From positions 62,001-126,000 of the forward strand of contig NZ_BLTE01000004.1 of assembly GCF_013019105.1 (NCBI RefSeq): a stretch of 64,000 nucleotides of DNA. The letters run 5' to 3'. Shown in pieces: positions 18,679-26,809 of the stretch. How positions within the stretch are numbered: the first letter of the stretch is position 1; each line of letters begins with the position of its first letter. The stretch comes from Fundidesulfovibrio magnetotacticus (GTDB taxonomy: Bacteria; Desulfobacterota; Desulfovibrionia; Desulfovibrionales; Desulfovibrionaceae). A program made the translations under genes and the position numbers. Below the pieces are notes generated by a model that saw only the letters and a list, made by a program, of their open reading frames with translations, was not told where the DNA came from and made no database searches.

Positions 18679-19635
18679 ATGAACAGCGAACCAAACGCCG
18701 ACGCGGCCCCCCTGCTGGCCGGGGTGGAGACTGGAGGAACCAAGATCGTCTGCGCCGTGGCCCGGGGCGGCTACGCCCCCCTGCCGCCCGGCGACCGCTT
18801 CGAGACCCTCACCGGGGACGATCCCCGCGCGGCCGTGGCCCGCGCCGCCGCGTGGCTGCACGGTCGGGAGGCCGCCCACGGAGCGGCCGTGGCGGGGCTG
18901 GGGGTGGTCTCCTTCGGCCCCGTGCGCCTGGACCCGCGCGCCCCGGACTTCGGCCATGTGCTGGCCACGCCCAAGCCGGGTTGGTCCGGGTTCGACCTGC
19001 TGGGGAGCCTGCGGGCGCACTTTCCCGGCGTCCCCACGGGCTTCGAGACCGACGTGGGCGGCGCGGCCCTGGGCGAGGGGGCCTGGGGCGCGGCCCGGGG
19101 CCTGGAGGATTTCGTCTACGTGACCATGGGCACGGGCATCGGCGGCGGGGCCGTGTGCGGCGGACGCGTGGCGCGCGGGCTCACGCACCCGGAGATGGGG
19201 CACGTGCGCCTGCCGCGCCTGCCGGGGGACGACTTTCCCGGGGTGTGCCCTTTCCACGGCGACTGCTGGGAGGGCCTGTGCAGCGGACCGGCCATCCGGG
19301 CGCGCACGGGCCTGGACGCGGCGGACCTCCCGGCGGACCACCCCGCATGGGGGCTCGCGGCCGCCTACACGGGGACGGCTCTGGCGGGGATTGCTCTCAC
19401 GCTCTCGCCCGCGCGCATCGTGCTGGGCGGCGGGGTGAGCCTGGGGGGGCGTCTGGGGCGCGAGGGGTTCTTCGCGGCGGTGGGGCGCGAACTGCTGGCG
19501 GCTCTGGGGGGCTATGTGAACTCGCCCTTGCTCACGCCGCAGGGGGTCGGGGACTATCTCGTGCCCCCGGGGCTGGGGGGCGACGCGGGGGTGGCCGGGG
19601 CCTTGCGGCTGGCCAGGGAGGCCCTGGAAGGGTGA
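18679..19635 (+). CDS. ROK-family sugar kinase (fructokinase-like)
   Basis: 318 residues. The N-terminal ATP motif is GVETGGTKIVCAV, and the sugar-binding/catalytic section has ETDVGGAALGEG and MGTGIGGGAV. A zinc site of the ROK type follows as HPEMGHVRLPR then CPFHGDCWEGLCSGPA. This combination matches bacterial ROK fructokinases, which phosphorylate fructose (sometimes mannose or glucose) with ATP in the cytoplasm. The start ATG at 18679 sits in a weak ribosome-site context. The gene ends one nucleotide before the convergent gene at 19637. Confidence 0.85.
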   Translation: MNSEPNADAAPLLAGVETGGTKIVCAVARGGYAPLPPGDRFETLTGDDPRAAVARAAAWLHGREAAHGAAVAGLGVVSFGPVRLDPRAPDFGHVLATPKPGWSGFDLLGSLRAHFPGVPTGFETDVGGAALGEGAWGAARGLEDFVYVTMGTGIGGGAVCGGRVARGLTHPEMGHVRLPRLPGDDFPGVCPFHGDCWEGLCSGPAIRARTGLDAADLPADHPAWGLAAAYTGTALAGIALTLSPARIVLGGGVSLGGRLGREGFFAAVGRELLAALGGYVNSPLLTPQGVGDYLVPPGLGGDAGVAGALRLAREALEG

Positions 19636-19636
19636 A

Positions 19637-20029
19637 TCAGTCGGAGCCGCAGCACTGCACCACGCGCTTGACGCGGCACTCGGCCACGGGCGCGTCCACG
19701 CTGGCCGAGAGGCACCCGGGCTGACTCTCGTAGGTGATGCGCGCCGAGCCCATGTGTCCCTCCCAGGCCCGGGAGGTGACCACCACGTCCCTGTCGAACA
19801 CCTGACAGTAGAACTCGGTGTTCTTGGCCGCGAAGAAGGCGTTGAACACGTAGACCTCGTCGCGTTTGCCCACGAAGCGGAAATCGTCCACGGACTTGCA
19901 GGTGAGCACCGCCAGCACCTCGCGCAGCAGGCAGCGCATGACGGCCTCGTTGTCCACCGAGGAGGCCGGGAGGGCGCTGGTGAGGAGCGTGGCGGCCAGG
20001 GCCAGCAGGATGAAGGTCTTCTTGATCAT
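19637..20029 (-). CDS. Small secreted cysteine-rich protein
   Basis: 130 residues with a clear signal peptide (MIKKTFILLALAATLL, cleavage near ALPASS). The mature part has six or more Cys (MRCLLREV, LTCKSV, FYCQVF, PGCLSA, AECRVK, QCCGSD), so disulfides are likely in the periplasm. No domain is recognised. There is no strong ribosome site before the ATG; it was chosen because the signal peptide begins there. The gene is downstream of, but separated by a terminator from, the carbamoyltransferase operon. Confidence 0.75.
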   Translation of the reverse strand: MIKKTFILLALAATLLTSALPASSVDNEAVMRCLLREVLAVLTCKSVDDFRFVGKRDEVYVFNAFFAAKNTEFYCQVFDRDVVVTSRAWEGHMGSARITYESQPGCLSASVDAPVAECRVKRVVQCCGSD

Positions 20030-20111
20030 GCTTCATTATATGCACGTTCCGTGCCGTTTGAGCGGTCCTCCGGTCGCAAGACGGCCCGGACGTCACGGCG
20101 GGCAGCGACGC

Positions 20112-20151
20112 GAAAAAGGCCCGCGTGCACGGAGCGTGCGCGCGGGCCTTT
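20112..20151 (-). terminator. Terminator after the carbamoyltransferase operon
   Basis: AAAGGCCCGCG (20115-20125) pairs with CGCGGGCCTTT (20141-20151) and the stem continues inward (T-G, then GCAC with GTGC) around a GGAGC loop. On the minus strand it is followed by TTTTTCG. Confidence 0.85.
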
Positions 20152-20173
20152 CGGCGTCGTTTCTAGGGCCGGG

Positions 20174-22030
20174 CTAGTCCAGTTCGTACTGGGCCATCCA
20201 GTCCTCGTCGTCGGGCAGGGGGGGCTGGTCGGGCTTGGCGAAGAGGAAGTCGCCCAGCACCAGGTAGTCCATCTCGGTGCGCATGAAGCAGCGGTAGGCG
20301 TCGGCCGGGGTGCACACGATGGGCTCGCCGCGCACGTTGAAGCTGGTGTTCACCACCACGGCGCAGCCCTGGGTCTGGCGGAAGGCGTCGATGAGCCGCC
20401 AGTAGCGCTCGTTCACGTCGCGGCTCACGCTCTGGATGCGCGCGGAGTAGTCCACGTGGGTGATGGCGGGCAGGTCGGAGCGCAGCACGTAGAGGCGCTC
20501 CCACATGCCCATGTCGTCGTAGCCCTCGGGCAGGGGGTTCTGCCGCTCGGGGCGCACGGGGGCCACCAGGAGCATGTAGGGCGAGGGGCGGTCGATGTCG
20601 AAGTAGTCCCCGATGGCCTCCTCCTGCACGGAGGGGGCGAAGGGGCGGAACCCCTCGCGGTATTTGATCTTCAGGTTGAGCTTCTTCTGCATCTCCGGGT
20701 TGCGCGGGTCGCCCAGGATGGAGCGGTTGCCCAGGGCGCGCGGGCCGTACTCCATGCGCCCCTGGAACCAGCCCACCACGTTGCCCTGGGCCAGCAGGCC
20801 CGAGACCTCGCGGGCCAGCGCGTCGAAGTCGTCGAAATGCTTGTAGGGGGCGTGGCGGCGCGCGGCCAGGCGCTTCACGTCGGCGGCCGAGAACTCGGGA
20901 CCCAGGTAGGCCCCCCGCATGGCGTCGCGCTTGTGGGGGGTGCGCTCGTGGCCCTTCCAGATGTGGTGGGCGGAGAGGGCCGCGCCCAGCGCGCCGCCCG
21001 CGTCGCCCGCCGCGGGCTGGATCCACACGCCCTCGAACACGCCCTCGCGGATGAGCTTGCCGTTGGCCACGCAGTTGAGCGAGACGCCCCCGGCCATGGT
21101 CAGGTTCTTCGCGCCCGTCAGCTCCCTGGCGGTGCGCGCCAGGCGCATGACCACGTCTTCGGTGACCTGCTGGATGGCCAGGGCCATGTCCATGTAGTCC
21201 TGGGTCAGTTCGGTCTCGGAGGCGCGCTTGGGCAGCCCGAAGAGGCGCTCCCAGGCGTCTTCGCGGCACATGCGCAGGCCCGTGGCGTAGCCGAAGTAGT
21301 CCATGTTCAGGAGCATGGAGCCGTCGGGGCGCAGGTCGATGAGCTGGTCGAGGATCTTGGCCTTGAAGTCGGCCACGCGCCGCGCGCCGGGGTTGCCATA
21401 GGGGGCCAGGCCCATGAGCTTGTACTCGCCGGAGTTCACCTTGAAGCCGCAATAGTAGGTGAAGGCCGAGTAGAGCAGGCCCAGGGAGTGGGGGAAGTCC
21501 AGCTCGCGCAGGAAGGTGATGTCCTTGCCCTTGCCGTGGCCGATGGCCGTGGTGGCCCATTCGCCCACGCCGTCGATGGTCAGGATGGCGGCCTCCTCGA
21601 AGGGCGAGGGGTAGAAGGCGCTGGCCGCGTGGGAAAGGTGGTGTTCGGGGAAGAGCACCTGGGGCTTGCCGGGGCCGAGCTTGGCGAACTCGTCCTTGAG
21701 CATCTTGCCCATGAAGAGCTTTTCCTTGATCCACACCGGCATGGCCGAGAGGAAGCTCGTCAGGCCCGAGGGCGCGAAGCCGTGGTAGGTCTCCAGCAGG
21801 CGCTCGAATTTGAGGAAGGGCTTGTCGTAGAAGGCGACGGCCGTGAGTTCCTTGAAGGCCAGGCCCGCCTCGGCCAGGCAGTAGGAGGCGGCGTTGGCGG
21901 GGAACGAGGCGTCGTGCTTGCGCCGGGTGAAGCGCTCCTCGTGGGCCGCGGCGACGATTTCGCCGTCGATGACGAGCGCCGCAGCCGAGTCGTGATAGTA
22001 GGCGGAGATGCCGAGAATGGCTTCGGACAT
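20174..22030 (-). CDS. Carbamoyltransferase (NodU/CmcH/SxtI family)
   Basis: 618 residues, full length for the family. The N-terminal Kae1/ASKHA-like domain begins ILGISAYYHDSAAALVIDG and includes EERFTRRKHDASFP and the metal-binding His pair in LFPEHHLSHAASAFYPS. The C-terminal domain has MEYGPRALGNRSIL and NTSFNVRGEPIVCTP. These enzymes use carbamoyl phosphate and ATP to carbamoylate a hydroxyl of a small molecule or glycan. Two tiny membrane-protein genes upstream (DUF5989 and SxtJ-like) complete a trio known from saxitoxin-type clusters and many other bacteria. No polyketide or glycan genes adjoin, so the acceptor is unknown. Confidence 0.93.
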   Translation of the reverse strand: MSEAILGISAYYHDSAAALVIDGEIVAAAHEERFTRRKHDASFPANAASYCLAEAGLAFKELTAVAFYDKPFLKFERLLETYHGFAPSGLTSFLSAMPVWIKEKLFMGKMLKDEFAKLGPGKPQVLFPEHHLSHAASAFYPSPFEEAAILTIDGVGEWATTAIGHGKGKDITFLRELDFPHSLGLLYSAFTYYCGFKVNSGEYKLMGLAPYGNPGARRVADFKAKILDQLIDLRPDGSMLLNMDYFGYATGLRMCREDAWERLFGLPKRASETELTQDYMDMALAIQQVTEDVVMRLARTARELTGAKNLTMAGGVSLNCVANGKLIREGVFEGVWIQPAAGDAGGALGAALSAHHIWKGHERTPHKRDAMRGAYLGPEFSAADVKRLAARRHAPYKHFDDFDALAREVSGLLAQGNVVGWFQGRMEYGPRALGNRSILGDPRNPEMQKKLNLKIKYREGFRPFAPSVQEEAIGDYFDIDRPSPYMLLVAPVRPERQNPLPEGYDDMGMWERLYVLRSDLPAITHVDYSARIQSVSRDVNERYWRLIDAFRQTQGCAVVVNTSFNVRGEPIVCTPADAYRCFMRTEMDYLVLGDFLFAKPDQPPLPDDEDWMAQYELD

Positions 22031-22097
22031 GGGGGGTTCCTGGAACCGCCGCCGGGACGGCCCGGCGGCGGAAACGTTTGCGGCGCCCGGGGGCGGC

Positions 22098-22247
22098 CTA
22101 GAACAGCGTGTAGATGAACGGCGCGATGGCCGAGCCGCTGGTCAGCACGATGAGCACGCCGAAGAGCAGCAGGACCAGGATGATGGGCAGAAGCCAAAAC
22201 TTCTTGCGGACTTTGAGAAAGCCCCAGAGATCGCCGAGAAAGCTCAT
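22098..22247 (-). CDS. DUF5989-family small membrane protein (SxtK-like)
   Basis: 49 residues: MSFLGDLWGFLKVRKKFWLL followed by one long hydrophobic helix (IILVLLLFGVLIVL) and a short tail TSGSAIAPFIYTLF. The pattern 'short amphipathic start, basic RKKFW, one membrane span' and the position directly before a SxtI-type carbamoyltransferase identify it as DUF5989. It sits 16 nt downstream of the SxtJ-like gene and 67 nt before the carbamoyltransferase. A membrane anchor or scaffold for the enzyme is inferred; no activity is known. Confidence 0.82.
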   Translation of the reverse strand: MSFLGDLWGFLKVRKKFWLLPIILVLLLFGVLIVLTSGSAIAPFIYTLF

Positions 22248-22263
22248 GGTGGTGTACCTGGAT

Positions 22264-22671
22264 TTAGTAGGGTGTTTCGATGTCGGCGGCGGTGAAGGTG
22301 TGGCCGCGCTCGCGGAAGACGCTCTCGGGGCCGCTCTTGAACCGGCGGACCTGCATGGAGTCCTTGCCCATGGCCCTGCGCAGGAGCCCCATGGGCGTGA
22401 GCACGGTGAAGAACACCACGGAAAGGAGCAGCTTGGACATCACCGTGCCCAGGGCGTGGGCCAGGCCCAACCAGAGCTTGGCCGGAACCTTGAACGCCGA
22501 AGGCCAGGTCATGTCCAGCACGAGCAGCAGGATGCCGACGCCCAGCCACGTGCGGTTGGCGGTGAACCATGCGGCAAGCAGGCACACCAGAACCAGGGCC
22601 ATGCCCGTGTCGCGAGCCTGGGCCCGGGTGGCCGAGAGCCAAAAAGAACCTTTTTTCGATTGGTTAGACAT
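22264..22671 (-). CDS. SxtJ-family membrane protein
   Basis: 135 residues with at least three hydrophobic segments (TGMALVLVCLLAAWF, WLGVGILLLVLDMTW, SKLLLSVVFFTVLTPMGLL) and a charged C-terminal tail ending FRERGHTFTAADIETPY. Size, topology and place ahead of DUF5989 plus carbamoyltransferase match SxtJ. Start ATG at 22671 follows GAGGAAAGC. First gene of the three-gene operon. The function of SxtJ is unknown; probably an inner-membrane partner of the carbamoyltransferase. Confidence 0.82.
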   Translation of the reverse strand: MSNQSKKGSFWLSATRAQARDTGMALVLVCLLAAWFTANRTWLGVGILLLVLDMTWPSAFKVPAKLWLGLAHALGTVMSKLLLSVVFFTVLTPMGLLRRAMGKDSMQVRRFKSGPESVFRERGHTFTAADIETPY

Positions 22672-22854
22672 GCTTTCCTCGTCAAGTTCCGCCGCACTCT
22701 GCCAGAAAGCCCCCCCCGTGGCAAGTGTGCCGCCGGGCGGTCCGGTGCGGGGATTTCCCATAGCCGTCGCCGATGCGGAGGGATGTCCGCCATCCCGACA
22801 AGCGATTGGATCAGTCGATCGAACTCATTTAGAAGCGCCAGAAGGAGGGCGGTC

Positions 22855-23355
22855 ATGGACGCAGGGACCTGCCGATCGAACACGGGCGCTACGCCGCATC
22901 CTGTCCGCGCGGGCCTGGGCGAATGGGCCGACCGCATCGTCAGGGCGGGGCTGGCCCTGGCCTTCCTGGCCGCCGGGGCGGTGAAGCTTGGCAACCCCGA
23001 GGTGTTCGCCGTGACGGTGCGGGCCTTCGGCATCCTGCCCGACGCCCTGGTGGGGCCGCTCTCGGTGGCGCTGCCCTGCCTGGAGGTGGCCGCCGCCGTA
23101 CTGCTGCTCCTGGACATGCGCTGGGGCCTGGAACTCACCACGGCGCTGCTCCTCGTCTTCGTGGCCGTGCTGGTGCACGCCCTGCGCATGGGCCTGGACA
23201 TCGACTGCGGCTGCTACGGCCCCTCGGACCCGGAGCGCGAGGCCTTCGGGTCCATCCGGCAGGCCCTTTGGCGCGACGGGGCCATGCTGGCCGCCGCAGC
23301 CTTCCTGTTCTGGCGCGGACGCAGGGCGCGCCGCGCGACAGGCACCCCGGCGTGA
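22855..23355 (+). CDS. MauE/DoxX-like membrane protein
   Basis: 166 residues with about four membrane helices: IVRAGLALAFLAAGAVKLGN, VGPLSVALPCLEVAAAVLLL, GLELTTALLLVFVAVLVHAL and AMLAAAAFLFW. The segment DIDCGCYGPSDP carries a Cys pair placed as in MauE/DoxX-type proteins, some of which take part in thiol redox or sulfur oxidation. GAAGGAGGGCGGTC precedes the ATG. Together with the secreted rhodanese 92 nt downstream it probably forms a unit handling sulfur or disulfides at the inner membrane; that pairing is an inference. Confidence 0.8.
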   Translation: MDAGTCRSNTGATPHPVRAGLGEWADRIVRAGLALAFLAAGAVKLGNPEVFAVTVRAFGILPDALVGPLSVALPCLEVAAAVLLLLDMRWGLELTTALLLVFVAVLVHALRMGLDIDCGCYGPSDPEREAFGSIRQALWRDGAMLAAAAFLFWRGRRARRATGTPA

Positions 23356-23447
23356 GGCGCGCCGGGGCCTGGAGAGACGTTGCAACACCGCCGGGCGGGG
23401 CGTCCCGTGGCGGAAACCGTAACCACTCGACCGACTGGAGGAAGATC

Positions 23448-23975
23448 ATGGCGTTTCGTTTCGCGTTGTCGCTGGTGGCCTTGCTGGCCATCCTCACCGC
23501 CGGAGGGGCCGGCGCGTTCGCCAAGGACATGTTCGAGGAAGAGGTGGACAAGGAGGCCGTGTCCGTCAAACTGGCCCGGGAGACCGTGAAGGGCGGCTAT
23601 CCCCTTGTGACCGCCGACGAACTGAAGAAGCTCCTGGACGAGAAGAAGCCCGTGCTCGTGGTGGACACCATGCCCTACGAGGCCTCCTTCAAGAAGGAGC
23701 ACGTGCCCGGCGCGGTGTCCTTCGAGTTCCCCATCGAGCCCATGCCCGAGTGGGACGCCGCCAAGACCGGCGGCAAGAGCGTGAAGGACTTCGAGGCCCT
23801 GCTCGGCCCCGACAAGAACCGGGCCATCGTGTTCTACTGCGGCTTCGTCAAGTGCACGCGCAGCGACAACGGCGCGCTGTGGGCCAAAAAGCTGGGCTAC
23901 GCCAACGTCTCGCGCTTCCCCGGCGGCATCTACGCCTGGAAGGGCGCCAAGTACCCCGTGGAAGAGGTGAGGTAG
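23448..23975 (+). CDS. Secreted rhodanese-domain protein
   Basis: 175 residues: signal peptide (MAFRFALSLVALLAILTAGG, cleavage near AFA), then one rhodanese domain beginning YPLVTADELKKLLDEKKPVL, with VVDTMPYEASFKKEHVPGA and the active-site loop FYCGFVKCTRS. The catalytic Cys is probably the second of that loop. Rhodaneses move sulfane sulfur between thiols; a periplasmic copy would act on exported sulfur compounds or redox partners. GGAGGAAGATC precedes the ATG. Terminator follows at 24001. Confidence 0.87.
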   Translation: MAFRFALSLVALLAILTAGGAGAFAKDMFEEEVDKEAVSVKLARETVKGGYPLVTADELKKLLDEKKPVLVVDTMPYEASFKKEHVPGAVSFEFPIEPMPEWDAAKTGGKSVKDFEALLGPDKNRAIVFYCGFVKCTRSDNGALWAKKLGYANVSRFPGGIYAWKGAKYPVEEVR

Positions 23976-24000
23976 GCCCGCTCGACGCTACGCCTTCGAG

Positions 24001-24031
24001 GCCCGGTCCCGTTTGCGGGGCCGGGCTTTTT
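24001..24031 (+). terminator. Intrinsic terminator after the rhodanese gene
   Basis: GCCCGGTCCCG (24001-24011) pairs with CGGGGCCGGGC (24016-24026) around a TTTG loop, then TTTTTC. Confidence 0.85.
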
Positions 24032-24145
24032 CGCGCCGCGCTCGCAGGCGCCCGGGGTGAAAAAGTCCCCTCCGCCCTAAAGACCGGGGCGGCGCTGCCG
24101 ATAAGAGGGGTGAAGCGGCGCGGTCCGTTCCCCGGGGAGGTGACC

Positions 24146-24367
24146 ATGACCAACGACATGAGCGGTGTGTCCGGAACGTCCGGAGCGACTCTCGACGCCA
24201 AGACCTCCAAGCAGCTTTTCGGCGCGGGCGTGGTGAAGACCACGCTGGACTACATGAACGCGGGGGGCTCCGGCTCCGGCAAGTTCAACGCGGACTACGA
24301 CTTCCAGACCAAGGTCCTGGAGGGCGCGTACATGGCCAAGGGGCTCAATATCAACGGGAAAGTGTAG
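24146..24367 (+). CDS. Small hypothetical protein (73 aa)
   Basis: Begins MTNDMSGVSGTSGATLDAKT and ends YMAKGLNINGKV; Gly/Ser-rich, soluble, without membrane segment or Cys. GGGGAGGTGACC gives a near-ideal ribosome site, and a perfect terminator lies 25 nt after the stop, so it is a genuine independent gene. Family not recognised. The composition (Ser/Thr/Gly with short helices) recalls small flagellar or motility-associated proteins of this bacterial group, but I cannot support a function. Confidence 0.8.
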   Translation: MTNDMSGVSGTSGATLDAKTSKQLFGAGVVKTTLDYMNAGGSGSGKFNADYDFQTKVLEGAYMAKGLNINGKV

Positions 24368-24392
24368 GGGGTGGCCCCGCCGCGGCTTCCTG

Positions 24393-24424
24393 CGCCGGGC
24401 CTCCGCGAGGAGGCCCGGCGTTTT
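24393..24424 (+). terminator. Strong intrinsic terminator with GNRA loop
   Basis: Perfect 12-bp stem CGCCGGGCCTCC (24393-24404) / 24409-24420 with loop GCGA, then TTTTG. Confidence 0.92.
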
Positions 24425-24494
24425 GCGTCCAAGGGGCCTGGCGGCGCGCGCCGCACGTCGATTGCGCCTCCCGGCGGGGATGCTTCCGGGGCGG

Positions 24495-25487
24495 CTACGC
24501 CGTCTCGGTGAGGTAGTCGGCGTTGACCAGGTTCTGGGGCTGCCCGGCCAGGAAGGCCCGGATGTTGGCGGCCGTGATGCTCATGAGCCGCTTGCGCGCC
24601 GTGAGCGAGGCCCAGGCCATGTGCGGCGTGATCAGGCAGTTGCGCGCCTCCAGCAGGGGGTTGGCCGGGTCGGGCGGCTCCACGGCCAGCACGTCCAGGG
24701 CCGCCCCGGCAAGATGGCCGGAATTGAGGGCCCGGGCCAGATCCGCCTCGTTGACCAGCCTGCCCCGCGCGGTGTTCACCAGGAAGCCTCCGGGGCGCAT
24801 GAGGCCCAGCAGGCGGGCGTCCACGAAGGAGTCGTTGCCCTTGGTGAGGGGGCAGTGCAGGCTCACCACGTCGGAACGCTCGAAGAGCTCCTCCAGGCCC
24901 ACGAAGGCGAAGCCCGGCGCGTCCAGGGGCTCTTTGGGCCTGGGGGCGTGGGCCAGGACGTTCATGCCGAAGGCCGCGCCCAGCTGGGCCACGCGCCGCC
25001 CGATGGCCCCGAAGCCCACCACGCCCAGGGTCTTGCCCGCCAGTTCGACCTGGGGGGTGTCCCAGAAGGTGAATTCGCCGCACCGGGTCCACTCGCCGGA
25101 GCGCACCAGGGAATCGTGGGTTTCCACGCGGCGGCACAGGGCCAACAGCTGCGCGATCACGAACTGGGCCACCGACTCCACGCCGTAGCCCGGCACGTTG
25201 GAAACCGGGATGCCGCGCGCTCCGGCGTGGGCCACGTCCACCACGTCGTAGCCCGTGGCCAGCACGGCCACGAAGCGGCAGTCGGGGAGGCGGTCCAGCA
25301 CGGCGGCGGGCAGGCGGGTTTTGTTGGTGAGCACGATGTCCGCGCCCCGGGCGCGCTCGACGGTGAACTCCTCGGGGGTGCGGTCGTGCAGGGCGAAAGC
25401 GCCCAGGGCGGCCACCTCGTCCCAGGGGTTGTCCCCGGGGTTGAGGGTGGCCCCGTCCAGAACGACGATGTTGGGCTTTGGGTCCAT
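24495..25487 (-). CDS. D-2-hydroxyacid dehydrogenase (glycerate dehydrogenase/hydroxypyruvate reductase type)
   Basis: 330 residues of the D-isomer-specific dehydrogenase family. The NAD-binding Rossmann motif is LGVVGFGAIGRRVAQLG. The catalytic set is present: Arg in LVNTARGRLV, Glu in VLAVEPPDP and His in CLITPHMAWAS. The family reduces 2-ketoacids to D-2-hydroxyacids with NAD(P)H. The sequence (LATGYDVVDVAHAGARGIPVS, YGVESVAQFVIA) is closest in style to glycerate dehydrogenases, but substrate cannot be fixed. Overlap or linkage with the lipoprotein gene upstream (5-nt gap) suggests co-transcription. Confidence 0.9.
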   Translation of the reverse strand: MDPKPNIVVLDGATLNPGDNPWDEVAALGAFALHDRTPEEFTVERARGADIVLTNKTRLPAAVLDRLPDCRFVAVLATGYDVVDVAHAGARGIPVSNVPGYGVESVAQFVIAQLLALCRRVETHDSLVRSGEWTRCGEFTFWDTPQVELAGKTLGVVGFGAIGRRVAQLGAAFGMNVLAHAPRPKEPLDAPGFAFVGLEELFERSDVVSLHCPLTKGNDSFVDARLLGLMRPGGFLVNTARGRLVNEADLARALNSGHLAGAALDVLAVEPPDPANPLLEARNCLITPHMAWASLTARKRLMSITAANIRAFLAGQPQNLVNADYLTETA

Positions 25488-25492
25488 GGGGC

Positions 25493-25939
25493 TCAGTTGG
25501 AAGGGGTGTAGAGTTCGAATTCCCGGGCGAGCACCTCGCCCTCGGCCGTTTCCACGCGCAGTTCCCAGTGGCCGCTCACCAGCTCCCAGGGCTGGGAGGC
25601 GGTGAAGATCACGTCGAAGGTCTGCCCCGGGCTCAGGGTGACTTCGGAGACGTATTCGTTGCGCGGCTTCTCCGCGCCCGGCTCGATGAGCCCCGGCGTG
25701 GCCGTGACCACCCGGGCCTTGAGCGGGTCGGCGGGGCCTTCCTTGCCGTCCTTGACGCGCACGCGCATGCCGAAGCTCACGCCCGGGTCGCGGGGCACGC
25801 CGGTGGTGGTCTTGGCGAGCGCGCCGTTCTTGTAGATGCCGTATTCCACCACTTCGAGGCGCTTGGGCGGGTCGCCCAGGCCGATCATGGAGCAGGAGGC
25901 CAGAAGCATGCAGGCCAGGAGAAGCGCGAAGGAACGCAT
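25493..25939 (-). CDS. Lipoprotein, DUF3859-like
   Basis: 148 residues with a lipobox: MRSFALLLACMLLASC, Cys16 being the lipidation site. The mature part is a beta-rich domain starting EVVEYGIYKNG, which resembles DUF3859, and ends REFELYTPSN; it has no catalytic motif that I can see. GGTGACC stands before the ATG. Probably an exported beta-sandwich protein anchored in the membrane. It is transcribed with the downstream dehydrogenase (5-nt gap), though no functional link is obvious. Confidence 0.8.
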   Translation of the reverse strand: MRSFALLLACMLLASCSMIGLGDPPKRLEVVEYGIYKNGALAKTTTGVPRDPGVSFGMRVRVKDGKEGPADPLKARVVTATPGLIEPGAEKPRNEYVSEVTLSPGQTFDVIFTASQPWELVSGHWELRVETAEGEVLAREFELYTPSN

Positions 25940-26197
25940 GGTCACCTCGATGGGGCCGCCCCGACGCTGTGACGCCCCGCCCGGCGGGGCGCTTCCCGGG
26001 CGGTACGCGGCCAGGGCGCGCGCCCGGAGCCTCCGGGCGGGGATTCCCTGCCGCCCCGGCACCATACAGCAATCGCGCGCCCCTGCAAACCCGGCCCCGG
26101 CCTGCGCGCCCGAGGGGAGAGAAAGCCGTTGAACGAACAAGGGGGAACTGCTAGCGTCCCGGTCGGGGCCGAGATACAAGATGTTTCAGGTGTGGTG

Positions 26198-26809
26198 ATG
26201 AATCTTACGCTGCAGCAGACGGACCTTCTCAAGGAACTGATCAACATCGGAGCGGGCAAGGCCGCCGGGCTGATCAACCAGATGGTCGGCGTCCATGTCC
26301 GGCTTGAACTGCCGGAACTAATCGTCGTTCCCCCCGGGGAGACGCCCGACTTTGCGGGACGCGGCTTCGAGGAAGTGCTCTCGGCCGTGCGCCTGGGCTT
26401 CCGGGGGGCGTTCACGGGCTGGACGGGCCTGGTGTTCTCCAGGAACAGCGCCAACTGGCTGGTCTCCCAGCTTCTGGGGCAGGTGGACACCCCCCCCATG
26501 GACCTGGACTCCCTGCGCATCGGGGCCATCCAGGAGGTGGGCAACATCGTGCTCAACGGCGTGATGGGCTCCATCGTCAACGTGCTGGGCGAGAACGTCG
26601 GCTACTTCCCGCCGGACTACTTCGAGAGCGGCATCCAGGACATCCTCACCTCCGGCAACGCCTCGGAGCGCGTGGTGCTGCTCATCAAGGCCCGCTTCCG
26701 CCTGGAAGACGGCGTGGCCGACGGCGACATCCTCATCTTCTTCTCCATGGACACCTTCGAGAGCCTCGTGCGCTCCCTGGACAGGCTCCTGGCGCAGGCT
26801 GGCGCATGA
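26198..26809 (+). CDS. CheC-family phosphatase
   Basis: 203 residues starting MNLTLQQTDLLKELINIGAG. The CheC/CheX/FliY phosphatase signature D-x3-E-x2-N-x22-P is exact in the first repeat (D9, E13, N16, P39). The second repeat has the Glu-Asn pair in QEVGNIVLNG with a Pro 23 residues on. CheC dephosphorylates CheY-P. The ATG at 26198 is favoured because the family begins there and AGGTGTGG precedes it; a TTG at 26129 behind GGGGAGAG would add 23 residues. The stop overlaps the PAS-GGDEF start (ATGA). Both probably act with the CheA/CheY pair on the facing strand. Confidence 0.87.
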   Translation: MNLTLQQTDLLKELINIGAGKAAGLINQMVGVHVRLELPELIVVPPGETPDFAGRGFEEVLSAVRLGFRGAFTGWTGLVFSRNSANWLVSQLLGQVDTPPMDLDSLRIGAIQEVGNIVLNGVMGSIVNVLGENVGYFPPDYFESGIQDILTSGNASERVVLLIKARFRLEDGVADGDILIFFSMDTFESLVRSLDRLLAQAGA

